Shown: positions 33,208 through 45,005, counted from the stretch's first letter. The stretch is 64,000 nt of DNA from Pieris napi (GCF_905475465.1 NC_062239.1:7192001-7256000), one strand, 5' to 3'. The notes: generated by a model not told the origin, from the sequence alone. A program made the numbers and translations.

Positions 33208-35075
33208 TAGGGGGGCAAACGAGCTTGCGGGACGACCAAAAAGGGTAGTCCACGCAGCCCATAGACACCCATTTTAGTGGGTGCGTTGCCGGCCTTTGAG
33301 GGAGGAGTAGGCTCGTTTTTTAAAAATTTGGAGGTCGTATCTCTGAGGGAAGACCCCCCCCGGGAGCCGATTCCACAGTTCGCTAGTTCGCAAAAGAAAA
33401 TGCCTAGTGAAGCGGACCGTGGAAGACCTCCAACCATCAAGATGATGCTGGTGAAATTTAGAGGTCGTTCGGCTCGTACGGTGTTGAAAAGAGGCAGGAG
33501 GGATCAACCCAAACAATTCTTCAGAACACTCTCCGTAATAAATTTTGTAAAAAACGCAAAGAGACGCAATGTCTCTGCGTAGCGATAGAGAATCAAGCCG
33601 ATCAGTAAGACATTGGAGATTGACAATTCGACAAGCCCTTCGCTGAATTTGGTCAAAAGGAAGAAGCTGGTATTTGGGAGCACCGGCCCAGAGATGCGAG
33701 CAGTATTCCATATGAGGTCGTATTTGAGCTTTGTAGAGCTGCATACGTTGCACCTCAGTGAAATACTGCTTAGCCCTACCCAAAACACCCAGCTTTTTGG
33801 AAGCCAGTTTGGCTTTTTCTTCCAGATGACTGCGAAATTGGACTTCTTTCGAAATGCCAACCCCAAGGATACTGAGGCTGTGTGACGAACTAAGGAGAGC
33901 GCCTTCAAATTGGGGAGATACGACAAAAGGATCTTTCTTGGCAGAAAACGAACAAACCTGAGTCTTTGTAGGATTAAACTTAACAAGGTTGTTACTACCC
34001 CACACAGAAACCTTCTCCAGAATCGACTCAATTTCGAGAACAAGAATGTTGCGACTCTCATCGACTTCAGATCGAGACATGTTCGGATGGCCGGAATATA
34101 ATGTGTCGATGGTGCTGTCGTCTGCATAGCAATGGATGTTGTCGATATTCAACAGGTCATTGATATGCAGAACGAACAGGGTCGGCGAAAGGACACAACC
34201 TTGCGGAACGCCTGCATTGATGGGTCTAGGATTGGAACACGCTCCGTCAACTAGGACTTTAATGCTACGTCCTACAAGAAAATTTGCCAGCCATCGGCAT
34301 AAGCCATCGGGCAAACCGTATGACGGTAGTTTCGAAAGAAGCGCCCTATGCCAAACCCTATCAAAGGCCTTAGCTATATCCAAGCTAGCGGCCAATGCCT
34401 CTCCCTTACTTTCCACAACTTCGGCCCATCTATGAGTTAGATAGGCAAGAAGATCACCAGCCGAGCGGCCACGGCGAAAGCCATACTGACGATCACTAAT
34501 TAGCTGGTGCTCCTCCAGATATCGCAAGAGCTGCCTATTGATGATAGACTCCATTACCTTTGAAAATAAAGAAGTGATTGCGATAGGTCTGTAGCTGGAT
34601 GGTTCAGAGCGGTCACCTTTTTTGGGAATGGGATGAACATGCGCAGACTTCCATGAGCTTGGAACTACGCCCGAGGAGTACGAGAGTCGAAAGAGCCGTG
34701 TAAGCACCGGAGTCAGCTCAGAAGCACAGGTCTTAAGAACGATCGAGGGAAGGCCGTCAGGACCACTTGACTTGTGGGTATCAAGGGAGATTAAGGCCCT
34801 CCGCACACCAATCTGTTCGAATCGAACTTCAGGCATAGAAAACCCGCAATGCGGAATAGTGGGCGGTGAGGTCCCTGAGTCATTGAGCGTGGAGTTAGAA
34901 GCAAAGAGAGAGCAAAGGAGCTCTGCTTTCTCTTTCGCCGAGTGAGCCATCGAGTCATCCTCCTTTCGCAAGGATGGTAAAGAGGGCTGACAAAAGTTTC
35001 CCTGAGTTGCCTTCGCCAATGACCAAAAGGCTCGAGTTCCAGAGGGCAATTTCGCGATGTTTTCCATACTAGGTT
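33178..35075 (-). mobile_element. 5'-truncated LINE with intact reverse transcriptase ORF
   Basis: The 3' end is a run of about 22 A on the minus strand (T run at 33178-33200), the 5' end lies near 35070. The endonuclease region and ORF1 are missing, and a stop codon lies two codons upstream of the ATG, so this is a typical 5'-truncated retrotransposed copy. No target duplication could be recognised next to the poly(A). Confidence 0.8.
33274..35067 (-). CDS. LINE reverse transcriptase (CR1/jockey group), 597 aa
   Basis: Reverse transcriptase of a non-LTR retrotransposon; copies its own RNA at a nicked target. Uninterrupted 597 codons from ATG 35067. Motifs in order: SGPDGLPSIVLK (about 101-112), PIPKKGDRSEPSSYRPIAI (about 147-164), QYGFRRGRSAGDLLAYL (194-210), SLDIAKAFDRVWH (228-240), GVPQGCVLSPTLF (286-298), the catalytic YADD (314-317), and a C-terminal segment ELWNRLPGGVFPQRYDL … KGRQRTH (562-597). 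The N-terminal endonuclease domain is absent because of 5' truncation, so it cannot move by itself. The overlapping 207-aa frame at 33504-34127 and the plus-strand frames are shadows. The intact frame suggests a recent insertion. Confidence 0.9.
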   Translation of the reverse strand: MENIAKLPSGTRAFWSLAKATQGNFCQPSLPSLRKEDDSMAHSAKEKAELLCSLFASNSTLNDSGTSPPTIPHCGFSMPEVRFEQIGVRRALISLDTHKSSGPDGLPSIVLKTCASELTPVLTRLFRLSYSSGVVPSSWKSAHVHPIPKKGDRSEPSSYRPIAITSLFSKVMESIINRQLLRYLEEHQLISDRQYGFRRGRSAGDLLAYLTHRWAEVVESKGEALAASLDIAKAFDRVWHRALLSKLPSYGLPDGLCRWLANFLVGRSIKVLVDGACSNPRPINAGVPQGCVLSPTLFVLHINDLLNIDNIHCYADDSTIDTLYSGHPNMSRSEVDESRNILVLEIESILEKVSVWGSNNLVKFNPTKTQVCSFSAKKDPFVVSPQFEGALLSSSHSLSILGVGISKEVQFRSHLEEKAKLASKKLGVLGRAKQYFTEVQRMQLYKAQIRPHMEYCSHLWAGAPKYQLLPFDQIQRRACRIVNLQCLTDRLDSLSLRRDIASLCVFYKIYYGECSEELFGLIPPASFQHRTSRTTSKFHQHHLDGWRSSTVRFTRHFLLRTSELWNRLPGGVFPQRYDLQIFKKRAYSSLKGRQRTH

Positions 35076-35929
35076 ATACTATCAATTCTCTCAGAGTAAT
35101 ATCAATATTTATAATTGTTACGTGAAATTGAATATCATTTTGAACTCGTATTGCCAAGTTAAAGCTAACTTGTACCAAGTTTCATACAAGACAAACACCG
35201 TTCTGATATTGGCACTAATTACTTCTCGCTCATACAGTTTGTTTAACATAGGGTAAGTGGGAAGTTGGAATATAGTATTTATTAAAACCACATCAATTGT
35301 ATAAATATTACGTTACTGTTTTTGAATAATATATTTTTTTATTCTGATGATGAATAATGAATCCTAAATTAGGTGTATATTAAAATTAAAAAAACCATGC
35401 TGCAACTTCCTCTACCCAATAATCAGACCTAATTATTATAATTAAAAAAAATCGAGATATAGATAACTTTATTCTTTTACGCAATGGTACTGTACAAATA
35501 TATATTATTTAATGTAACTAAAAAATTATCTAATTAAATAATAAATATGTAACCAAATAAGTAGTTACACACACAAACAATATAATTAATAGTTTAATTA
35601 CGAAAAAATTAACTTGATGAACATGCCACATTTGTGGCGCAATTTAATTAAAAGCATTAAAGTTTATATAAAAGCAAAAACCACGAAGCCATTAACAAAA
35701 ACAATTACAGTGCATCGCAAGAGCGCATTAGATGGCTATCAGGCGAAACGTGCCAAATTTCTTGCACCCTTTTAACTTAATTTCTAGTAATGGCTTGTAG
35801 ATTTGCTGCTACGTAAGTCTGCTCCGAGATATTTATTGCGCACTTAAAATGTTGCGGTCATTTTTAATTTGTACAATAATTTATGTCATTTTATGTGGAA
35901 TTGGTAGTAGTAAAACCAAGATTTTTTTA

Positions 35930-36022
35930 TAGCATCTGGGGCAAACGGGCAGGAGGCTCAACTGATGTTAAGCGATATCGCCGCCCATGGCTCGCGAGAG
36001 CGTTGCCGACCAGTTATCAGCA
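35930..36022 (-). repeat. LINE 3' UTR fragment
   Basis: In reverse: ACTGGTCGGCAACGCTCTCG, GGCGGCGATATCGCTTAACA and TCAGTTGAGCCTCCTGCCCG, the same tail as 32708-32850. Confidence 0.7.
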
Positions 36023-36277
36023 CCAATGAATAGATAAAATGTATTTGGGAGATCGTCAGTGCACCCTAGGTATAAATCGTGTAGTGTTAAACAAGTATAC
36101 TTTATTGATTTTGGGTATGTGTGATGTAATATCACTCAAATCTCAATAATCAAAGAATATGTTATGTTCTAGTACAAAATCCGACCAAATGCAAATGTTC
36201 TGTTGTCTAGATGACAGATGTACATTATCAAATACAATTTAATTATTTTCGGTATTATCTAATGTTTTAACGCAATT

Positions 36278-36395
36278 TTAGAGGATAAGCAAACGAACAG
36301 GCGGGCACTTTGTTTAAAGTGCTAATTGCCGCGGACTCCTGTAACGCGGCTTGCCGTCCTTTGAGGGAATAGTGCGCTCTACTCTTGATTTAGTA
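36278..36395 (-). repeat. Diverged LINE tail fragment
   Basis: GCAAACGAACAGGCGGGC, then GCCGTCCTTTGAGGGAATAG and TGCGCTCTACTCTTGA, resemble the LINE 3' tail in the minus orientation (compare 33210-33310). Confidence 0.5.
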
Positions 36396-36516
36396 CCACA
36401 ACAAACTACATAGTATATTTGTAAAGTAATCTCGTGAAACATACATATAAACATATATATCTATAATGTTTGTCACTTCGAAATGCTTAACTTTACGAAA
36501 TTATTTACGTGCTTAG

Positions 36517-36735
36517 CTACTTTGGCCATATCGCCAGGGGAGAACCGAATAGTCTCGACAAACTGGTGGGGGTGAGTGATGGCAAGAGAAATAAGAGTCG
36601 ATCGCCTACCCCCTCAACATCTCTAATGCCCTGAGAAAGCTGAGGATAGAGCGGTATGGAGGCAGCAAGTTGTCGTATCGGTTAGGGCTTTTGACAGACC
36701 TTCAGTAATGAAGACCACAAGCAGAAGAAATGACT
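36517..36735 (+). pseudogene. LINE reverse transcriptase C-terminal fragment
   Basis: Plus-strand reading YFGHIARGEPNSLDKLVGVS, then SRSPTPSTSL, and after a frameshift VWRQQVVVSVRAFDRPSVMK. The FGH-[IV]-x-R … GKR-x-R-GRSP … WR pattern is the usual C-terminal tail of LINE proteins. Frameshifts and stops show decay. Confidence 0.5.
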
Positions 36736-37264
36736 AGATTATTTTGAGAAATCAGAATATTGGCCACAGAGCTTAAAACCTTAATAACAGTTTAGACAAG
36801 CAAATCTACCGTAATAAACCGTAGCGTTGACTTTTCTACTTTGAAAATTGTTGAGTTGGACAATGTATTTGCCGGTTCTGAAGAGTTCCCCTAATCTTTC
36901 TATTGTGTTAGTTGCCAACTCGCCAACTTACTGGATTGGATTAACTTCGGAACGCTTTAGAACGTCTGTTAATACCAGATAACTCAAACTTTTCCATGTT
37001 GATTGTTTCTTGATGGAAATTCCTTTAACAATTTATTCCTGTGGCAACTTAATAGCCAAGGTACGAGTTAAGCGGATCAATTTCCTTGTTTACATTAAAG
37101 GAGGCTGTTATTATTTATCAGTTAGGAAGACTTAGGGAAAATGTAAACATTTTTCTTACCGTAAGTTGTTGTAAATACGAGCCAAGCGTACTTTAAGGGG
37201 ATAGTAAAATGCTTGGCTAAATAGAGAAGTATAGGATTTTTTTTTGTGAAATAAATATAATAAC

Positions 37265-37478
37265 TGAAATATATTATTAAAGTCCCTTTAGGCAAGGTTC
37301 CGAAGATACTAGCAGCGTTCCCCCTTTGAATAGCTAGTCTAATTCTTTGTCCTAGGTAGGTAGGTAGCTCTTTGGTCTCCTGTGATGTCGACTAATCTTT
37401 TTGCTATTTCCTTCAAACCCCACGGACCAAGGGTCTCGACACCGAATGAAACAAAATCATATTCGGAGCCTAGATACA
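37265..37478 (-). pseudogene. Retroelement protein C-terminal remnant
   Basis: Minus-strand reading YDFVSFGVETLGPWGLKEIA, then KRLVDITGDQRATYLPR, then damaged QRGNAAS-like sequence. The [FI]-x-VETLGPW … GD-x-R … QR-x-x-AIQRGNAASI pattern occurs near the C-terminus of some invertebrate retroelement proteins. Stops and frameshifts are present. Confidence 0.45.
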
Positions 37479-37729
37479 GGGGGTATTAGTATAGATTTAT
37501 ATTAAACAGACTGTTAATGAAAATAGACTGTGCTTCTGACGATATTATACCCTAAATTATGAGTGAAATTTTTATTTTAAGCGAATATAATGCTTATTAA
37601 TAAATATTTAAACTTAGTTCGCGTGTGATGGGACTGGATGCTTATAGGTTTAGACGCGACGTGTTCCGACATTCATTTTGACCAATTACAATTAAACAAA
37701 ATGCGCCATAATTTCATCTTAGTTTGTAG

Positions 37730-37888
37730 GGAGGAAACAGATACTTAGACACAAAAATCTCATAAAACTCGACGGCGTGTGTCAGTCACAGAAGGCTGAT
37801 CACCTACTTGCCTATTAAAAAAAACAAATGATCACGAAAGATACACAGAAATCTGAGCCCCTAAGAGGCTATAGCGTTTTGGTTTTCT
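37730..37888 (+). repeat. SINE family 1, 3' half
   Basis: GAGGAAACAGATACTTAGAC, CTCGACGGCGTGTGTCAG, AAGGCTGATCACCTACTTGC and AGAAATCTGAGCCCC; the tRNA-like head is missing. Confidence 0.7.
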
Positions 37889-38060
37889 TTAGATGAAACT
37901 ATTATGAGTTTACATTTATGAAATAAATTTCCCATTAAAGGTTTAACAAAAGTATTTTCTACATTATTCGTTCAAATCCTCATGGATTAATGTAATAAGT
38001 TCTAATGGTTAGAGAAAAGTCCCGTAGCAAACGTAATCAGGTTTACTAGGTTAACACTAT

Positions 38061-39774
38061 TTATGAATGATATGTTTCAAAACACTTGACACACACTCCA
38101 ACATCACATTTCTTGCAACGTGTCAAACATTTTTTGTGACATTGACGACAGCGTGTTTGCTTCGATTGAGGAATAACCAGATGATTCATTTGGTCTTTAC
38201 GACTATCAGCATGTTCATGATGGGAGGGTCGGCTAGGCCCTCTTTTGGCATTTTTTCTGTTTGATTCAATCAAAGCAATTGCTACCCTTCTGCGAAAGCC
38301 AAGATGATCCAGTTTTCCATGATTTATTTTATATAACTGCCATGCATTATGTTCGGCAAGATCGATCATGTGTGTGAGCAACGGCATGTACCATTTCTTA
38401 CCTCGTATACCAATTCGGTAATGTGAAATATTTTCATCAGACCGATCCACTCCTCCCATATATTTGTTATAGATGGACACTATATGTGGTTCTTCTATGA
38501 CAATGTTTCTCTTTTCACTTTGTGAGAAGCGTTTGGCAGATTGTTTAGGATTTATTCCTACAGCATTAGAAGCAATACTGAATATATTATTGTCATGCCA
38601 TTTAGCAATAATGAACGTGTTGTCATGTGTCGTTCTGTAATCGACAGCACCACGTTCCTTTTTTTTCAGTAACTTCGATGTAATCAGAGGACAACTAGAT
38701 GTCCTGTTTTCTCGAACTGTCCCAGTGCAACGAAGGCCTTTCTTTGTTATCTCTTCCAGCAAGGGCGTCCCAGTAAAAAAATTATCAAAAACTACGTGGT
38801 AAGGAAGGTCGAAGCCACGTGAAATCAGCACATCGCAAAAAGTGAGAACAACGCTTGCACCCAGCCCCAATTCTTTATATATTGGATTGCACATAGTTTT
38901 AGCACCTTGGTATGGTTCCATCCATAAAACATACCCTAACCGTGTAGCACCAACCCAAGCTTTGAACCCGTACCTAATAGGTTTACCTTTTATGTGCTGT
39001 TTGCAGCCATGTCTACCATAGTAGGGGATCATGGCCTCATCTACACTGTAATGCTCTTCAAGAGGAGAAAACTCTAAGAACTTTTTATTTAGAAGTGTAA
39101 CTAGGGGGCGTACTTTTGTGTATTTGTCTTGCAAATCCAGATTATCATTGACATGAAGGTGGCGAAAAATAAAGTCAAATCTATCCCTAGTCATAGCCGA
39201 GCTGATCAATTCATTCTTTGTATCAGGGGAGTTTTCCCAATACATTCTTCTACGAGGGAGCCATGAATAACCACTAACCAACAATATGCCGATAAAACAT
39301 TTCATATCTTCAGTGGTTATGTCTCCAGGTAAATTCTTTTTGACAGCATATTTATTGCTCTCTGACACCAACAACGAAATAACATCTTCATCTAAGAAGT
39401 TTTCAAACCACTCAATTGGGCGCTTATCTTGACAAGCGCCTTGAACATCTGGCCAATTCACGGGATTTTTTGCCAAGTCCCGTTTTCTCCATGCGTAGGT
39501 ACGCCTACGTTTAGTTCGACCTGTAGAATCAGAAGGTTCTTCTTCTGTATCACTCACCATAATCTGCCCTTGAATCATTACTTCAGCCGGTTGAAGCAGA
39601 ATGTTTCGTGGCAAATTATTCAAAGTTACATTATCTTCTTCACCCGAATCTTCGTCAGTGAGACAGTCAGGATCAACAGGAGGAGGTAGAATACATATCA
39701 GTCGTTCTCTATAATCTTCTTCATTATCAGAAACATTTTCTAAAGCATCTAAAATTTCATGCGCAGCTAACGGT
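38061..39774 (-). CDS. piggyBac-family transposase, apparently intact
   Basis: Cut-and-paste DNA transposase of the piggyBac family (TTAA-specific, DDE/D nuclease). The frame runs 570 codons from a probable 3' splice site (CTTTTTCTTTACAG, exon starts 39774) to TAG at 38063-38061. A first exon with the start codon should lie above 39790 but was not found; the first in-frame ATGs follow PAEV. The acidic N-terminus starts RPLAAHEILDALENVSDNEE. Catalytic Asp candidates are YSVDEAMIPYYG (D245), YHVVFDNFFTG (D330) and MGGVDRSDE (D443). The C-terminus holds a Cys-rich zinc-binding domain, CRQCHKKCLTRCKKCDVGVC then CFETYHS. No stop or frameshift. Terminal inverted repeats next to TTAA could not be found with confidence, so it may be an active element, a decayed-end copy or a domesticated gene. 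Confidence 0.85.
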
Positions 39775-40394
39775 CTGTAAAGAAAAAGTTGTATTATTGT
39801 ACTAAAATCATGAATATTATCCTACTGTCCTATATATAGTACGCTAGTATTTGTAACAAGTTATACGTAATTTATTTATATTATTTTGCTAGAATATTTA
39901 TTTAGTACAAAAGTTAAGGTTATCAACTAGACCTACAAATAGGCAAATCTAAATATTTACTAACTCAAGTGACCTGATAAAAAATAAAAAAATTTCAATA
40001 TCACGAACAATATATCGAATTAACTTTAATTACTTTATTTTATTCTTTAGCTGGCATCACTGCCTACTAATTCCAGGTTTAGTAAACCTTTTTAATAAAA
40101 AATTTTTATCTTAATTTGTGCGTTTTTTACTGTTTGTAATGAATAGGGATGTAATTATCACTCGCCGTTAAACCACTTTTAATGTGGAGCACCGCACTTA
40201 TTAAAATTGATATATTATAACAAATAAAATGTATGTATAGACTCAGATGTTCAGACTCGTATTGAAATTTAAAAATGTGCCCGGGTTAAAAAGGTTTGCC
40301 ACACATGTCAAAAAATGATAGCTGTCAGAATTCTACGGAATTAATAATCGGAGTATAGACGTTCATCATTCCACTACTAGCGTTTCTTGAGGCA

Positions 40395-40572
40395 GTTTTT
40401 GAAATGTGCCCACTGAAGTATTTCCGAACCAATTCCACTTAGGGTCCTTCAAGAAAAGAGCGTAGCAATTCTTAAAAGGCCGGCAACCTACTGACAATGT
40501 GAGTATCCATGGGCGGCCGTATCACTTAACATCAGGCGAGCCTCATGCCCGTTTGCCTCCTGTTACATAAAA
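40395..40572 (+). repeat. LINE C-terminus and 3' UTR fragment
   Basis: Plus-strand copy of the CR1/jockey-like LINE tail seen at 32708 in reverse: TGCCCACTGAAGTATTTCCG, AAAAGGCCGGCAACCTACTG, GGCGGCCGTATCACTTAACA and TGCCCGTTTGCCTCCTG. This plus-strand text is the complement of the coding sense, so the LINE is minus-oriented in coding terms. Coding remnants are decayed. Confidence 0.65.
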
Positions 40573-41318
40573 GAAAATGTGTGCGTCTTGGGACGCCCGA
40601 CAAAAGTGATAACTTAAACTAAGTTGAGCTATTTAATTTTGTAATGTTTCGACGATTATCTTCTGCTTCATTCATCATATTTTTTATAATCACTTTCAAA
40701 AACGGTGATAGTTTTAGGTTTTATGTTGTCACTGTGTGTAGTGTCCACAGTAAATGTCTAACGCACACGAAACACTTTCATTTAATTAACTGAAAAAAAC
40801 CTTCTAAGAAAGTGCTATGAATTATCTGGTTTCAATTTGTCTATAAAGATTTTTATCTATTAATAAAACCGCGAAACAGACACAAACAATAAAATTTTAT
40901 TTGATCAAATCAAGAGATGTTCTATAATTTTCAACATTTCTTTTGTCTAGACGCAATAACTTTGTGTTTATAGTCTATGTTATGCATTTAAAACGTTCGA
41001 AGTACTTTTTAACAGCTATAAAAGTAATGCATCATCTTATATTCAAACGCACAAGCGTCAACTTCGAAGTTTATGAATTTTTAAAGAAAGTAATTTAGGC
41101 TAATGTTCAAAATAAATTATGAATTCTCAAAAGGAGTTCTTCACAAATTGAGGGCTGCATTTCTTGCTTTCCTTTTTATTATTTTCCCTTTAACTATTTA
41201 CATAGGTTTTAATTCCTTTGCTTTGTTCAAATAGTTTTATCTAAATAATTTTATGTCTAATGTAGTTTTCACTTCTTACGCTCACCACACATTAAATTAG
41301 TTTAATTTTTTCATCTTA

Positions 41319-41425
41319 CAATGGTTGCCAGGAAGAGATCGCTCGAAAACAACAGGGCTGCCAGTAGTCCTCCTTTTTATTTAATTATTTTAATTCTACT
41401 GTATTTCTGTATATAATAGGGACAT
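41319..41425 (+). repeat. LINE 3' tail, type B
   Basis: ATGGTTGCCAGGAAGAGATC, GCTGCCAGTAGTCCTCC and TTTTTATTTAATTATTTTAA match 61809-61925 and, in reverse, 30104-30225. Confidence 0.6.
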
Positions 41426-41454
41426 AGGATTCAGGAATTTCGTTTTTAACAGCC

Positions 41455-41800
41455 AATTTCAAAGTGAAATTTTTGAAGTTATACTTTAGCGCGTGACACA
41501 AAATTAACAGAATGAAGTTGACCACGGCTACGGCATTGGACATAATTTAAAATCAACATTCGAATAATAATAGAATTTATGTTACACTTAATGTAAAGGA
41601 TAATAATGTTTATTTATTTATTTAATTTTTCAAATGTAAACTGAACTTTATTGACTATAATGACTCCTTTTCCAGTCTTTGATTATTTAATTGTAATTAA
41701 TTAGTTGCATGCAATCAAAAACTATTTTTAATAATGCCAAGGAAGTATAACTTCTTACGCGCGTACATAATTACACGCACCCTGCTTTTTTTTGATTGTG
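41455..41800 (-). repeat. Palindrome-bearing dispersed repeat, subfamily 1 copy
   Basis: Reverse-oriented partner of 419-690, with GAAGTATAACTTCTTACGCG at its head end and GAAGTTATACTTTAGCGCGT at its tail end. Confidence 0.65.
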
Positions 41801-43269
41801 TAAGAAAATTTCCATTACAAACAAATTTTATAGTTTATTTAATGTTTAAGAAATAAAAGTTTACACTGAGAAAATAATAAACCATACTTTATATTTGGCT
41901 TCTGTTATTTCGAAAACTAGTAATAACATTTTATCTGTTAATATAATTAGCGTGGAGTCCATAAATCTGAACAAACTTAGTTACTGCGAAAATTGGCTTC
42001 GTTAGCCGAAAACAAAAGTTAGCGCCATAATTCGGACCTTTTGAAAAATTAAAAAGGTCGCGTCGGATTTACTGACGCATCTAATTTTCTAAACTGCAAA
42101 CGTTGGTAATCGCTCACCAATATTAAGGATCATCAAAAAATATGTCTTACCGTCGTTGATAATTTACTAATTAATTTTCTTCAAGAAAAATTTGTGACAC
42201 GACCAAATTTATTTACGATTGAATTAAGAAAATAATAAATAAAATTCAACACCTTTAGTTTGAAGAAAAAAGTATTTAAAAAGAAAAAGAGTACATAATA
42301 TTATATAGCGCTTTGGTTTCGCGACGTGGCTAGCTGTCAAACTAGCAGGGTAGCGCAGAAGTGATCTTATTGGTCGCCGCCTGAAATGCCACTGAGCTCT
42401 TACTTCTTGTAGCTTTCATGATTTGACATCTGGCGGGTAATTTGAATTAGGCTCGCGCAATTACCATTTCATAATTTAATTTAATAACACGCTTGCCACT
42501 TCCAAATTGTTTTTAATATTTCTATAGTAGTCAAGTATAGGTTGGTTGAAGCAAAATAATACATTAGAAGCGTAATAGTTTTATATATTCGAAATTTGTG
42601 TAAAAAAAATATGTGTTATAAATATATATATGTATATTATATATATTAAAGGCCATTTGATAGGTACACAACTATAACACAAAAACTATTTCGGACTTAT
42701 ATTTCTATATTGTTCCGTTTTGCAATTGTCAAGTTATTTAAAGTTTTTACCTAACACATAACTAAAAGAGAATATCATAAAGTATCTATGTATTTACAAA
42801 TGTACTTTTTATTACATATATAACGACTATAACCAAAACTCTAATTTTTGTAACACTACAAAAATAAATCACCCATTCTACAGATTTAAACTTCGAATTT
42901 AAAACAAAACCAAACGTTTCCACTTTTTGTTTATTCCGAATAAAAGCCAGTATAGACAAAAGAGTATTGTACATACACAATGTTTATTCGAACTATTTTC
43001 CAGTAAATGTGAAGCAGTAGGACTCATTGTAGTGGCGTGCCAGGACAATGCCAGGACGTGAGGTGATTCACAAAATTGATTGCCCACGCCAGGCACAACG
43101 CGCATTGTTCTGCTTTTGATGATGTTACATTCGATTTTTGTAGGTTCTGATTTGGCTGTGGGGGGTAACCTGAAAGGCGTGAAGTGATTTTGGACTTTTT
43201 TTAATGGGAAAATGTGTTTTAAATTACTTAAAAAAAAAGAACCGACAGTTTTTTCGCCGGCTTTTTCTC
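41801..43269. other. No gene seen
   Basis: AT-rich with an alternating AT stretch near 42620-42650; the small ORFs have no recognisable domain or splice context. Confidence 0.4.
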
Positions 43270-43385
43270 TCGGCCTACACCCTCTGTCTTCTTTGCCGAT
43301 GAGTAGGGATTAATAATTTAATGACGTGGAATAAGTGATACTTGTATCTTATGTTCCATAAAAAACAAATTTTTATTTCATTTTT
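43270..43385. repeat. Dispersed repeat, inverted partner of 45505-45640
   Basis: CTCTCGGCCTACACCCTCTG, TCTTCTTTGCCGATGAGTAG and TTAATGACGTGGAATAAGTG appear in reverse complement at 45505-45640, 2.2 kb away. This could be the two ends of one inserted unit or two fragments of an unknown repeat. Confidence 0.55.
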
Positions 43386-43676
43386 TTTTAAATTATCTTA
43401 GATGAATTTTAAAAATATCGGCTCAAAAGTTATTAACATATATCGAACCATAAAGTATGGTCAATCGAAGCATAAATTAAACAATACAATGTATAAACCT
43501 TAAAATTTATCCTGACGATGAATCAAAACCATCTATGTATTAAGTAATAAATATAAACTGATGAAGAAACATGATTTGTATAGAAACCCTCAATTTTCAT
43601 AGTTAAAGTCAACCCAATACAAGACTACATTAAAACTTGATTGTTGATATTCCCTTCACTTTTACGCAGCAAGTAT

Positions 43677-43921
43677 AGCCCTGCGATTCTGTAACTCACT
43701 TTTCGAACTCACACAGCGGTTTTCGCATCGGCGGTCGCTCTGAAATCAGTCGTGAAGAAGTCATTTTATGATTTGGCATTCTGATAAACAATATACTACA
43801 AGCTCCCACCTTTTTAGAATGCCAAATCATAAAATGACTTCTTCACGACTGATTTCAGAGCGACCGCCGATGCGAAAACCGCTGTGTGAGTTCGGTAAGT
43901 GAGTTACGGAATCGCAGGGCT
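43677..43921. mobile_element. Near-perfect hairpin MITE with GTAT target duplication
   Basis: 245 bp. The left arm starts AGCCCTGCGATTCTGTAACT and the right arm is its near-exact inverse, ending AATCGCAGGGCT. Arms are about 110 bp with a short AT-rich loop. The direct repeat GTAT lies on both sides (43673-43676 and 43922-43925). No ORF. A relative is at 32223-32387. Confidence 0.8.
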
Positions 43922-44654
43922 GTATAGGCACTAATTACACCCTTCACTCCCAAAGTTTATTGTTTCTCAGGAAAACCAACAGAAGTCAACACAGCATTGC
44001 CAACTCAATTGTCAGCGTTAATTTATATATATGCACAGAAATTCTCTTACAAATGACCTCAAAGTCGTAAAACAGACGAGAGAGTGCACCAGCTGAATAT
44101 ATCTCATACATATCTGGCAACGCAGTTACTGGCTTTATATGGCATTTCCCAAATCAAAAGCAATGTAAAATATGTTTGCAGACTAAGAAACGCAGGTGAG
44201 GCTCTGAAACTAATGTGACGCTGCCGTGAATAAAGTCTGCTTAACACATTTCTAAAACAACCTAAGCAACAAAGTGTTACACGGAAATTTGATCCTTATA
44301 CACAGGTCAGAGGTTTAAAAATGCTGTGTCTAATAAAAAGCTGTACTTACTCGTTCTTTTTAGCAACGTGAACAGCTTAAGATATGTGGCGTACTAAATA
44401 TAATTTTAAGCAAGACAATTGTCTAAAAAGCATGCTTAGATATTTAGCTTGTGGGAGTTCGTTCTGTTGTATAAAGTAAAATAAGTTGATGCAGCCTAAC
44501 ATTAGGCATAACATTGTTATCTCGATACAGTAATGGAGTTGAGTTTTAGCTCGAACTACGAGTTCCCAACTTACTATGTCAGGATTCAATCCGTTTTTTA
44601 CATACGCCATTCTAGCTGTCGTTTTTTAATCTGATCTTACCTATAATATAACTA

Positions 44655-44745
44655 ACACAGGCACAGGAATCTGATCACCCACTTGCTTATTAAGAAAAAT
44701 ATATCACGAAACAATTTAACTACTGATAGGTTGTAGCGGCACTGT
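44655..44745 (+). repeat. SINE family 1 tail fragment
   Basis: AACACAGGCACAGGAATCTG, ATCACCCACTTGCTTATTAA and TGATAGGTTGTAGCGGCACT match the SINE tail, diverged. Confidence 0.6.
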
Positions 44746-44768
44746 TTTTTATTATATAACTAACATCT

Positions 44769-45005
44769 AATATATAAAATTCTCGTGTCGCGGTGTTTGT
44801 GGTTAAACTCCTCCGAAATGGCTCGACCGATTCTCATGAAATTTTGTGTGCATATTGGGTATGTCTGAGAATCGGACAACATCTATTTTTCGTCCCCCTA
44901 AATGTTTTTTTTATTTTTAGATATTTTTTTCTGTTTTTATTTTGTTATGATACAGCATTAAAAAATACATACAACTCCTAACTTTCACCCCTCCACGATC
45001 AACCC
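44769..45005 (+). mobile_element. Possible Helitron-like fragment
   Basis: Starts TCTAATATATAAAATTCTCG then TGTCGCGGTGTTTGTGG and contains AATGGCTCGACCGATTCTCA and TGTGCATATTGGGTATGTCT. From memory this resembles the 5' ends of insect Helitron-type non-autonomous elements, which start with TC. No 3' hairpin plus CTRR end was found. Confidence 0.35.

Noticed and set aside
33504..34127. 207-aa minus-strand frame
   Set aside because: It overlaps the LINE reverse transcriptase in another frame and shows no domain.
38039..40089. Inverted 10-mer AGGTTTACTA / TAGTAAACCT as piggyBac ends
   Set aside because: TTAA lies on the inner side at the left and the outer side at the right, and the right word is itself nearly palindromic, so it does not define element ends.
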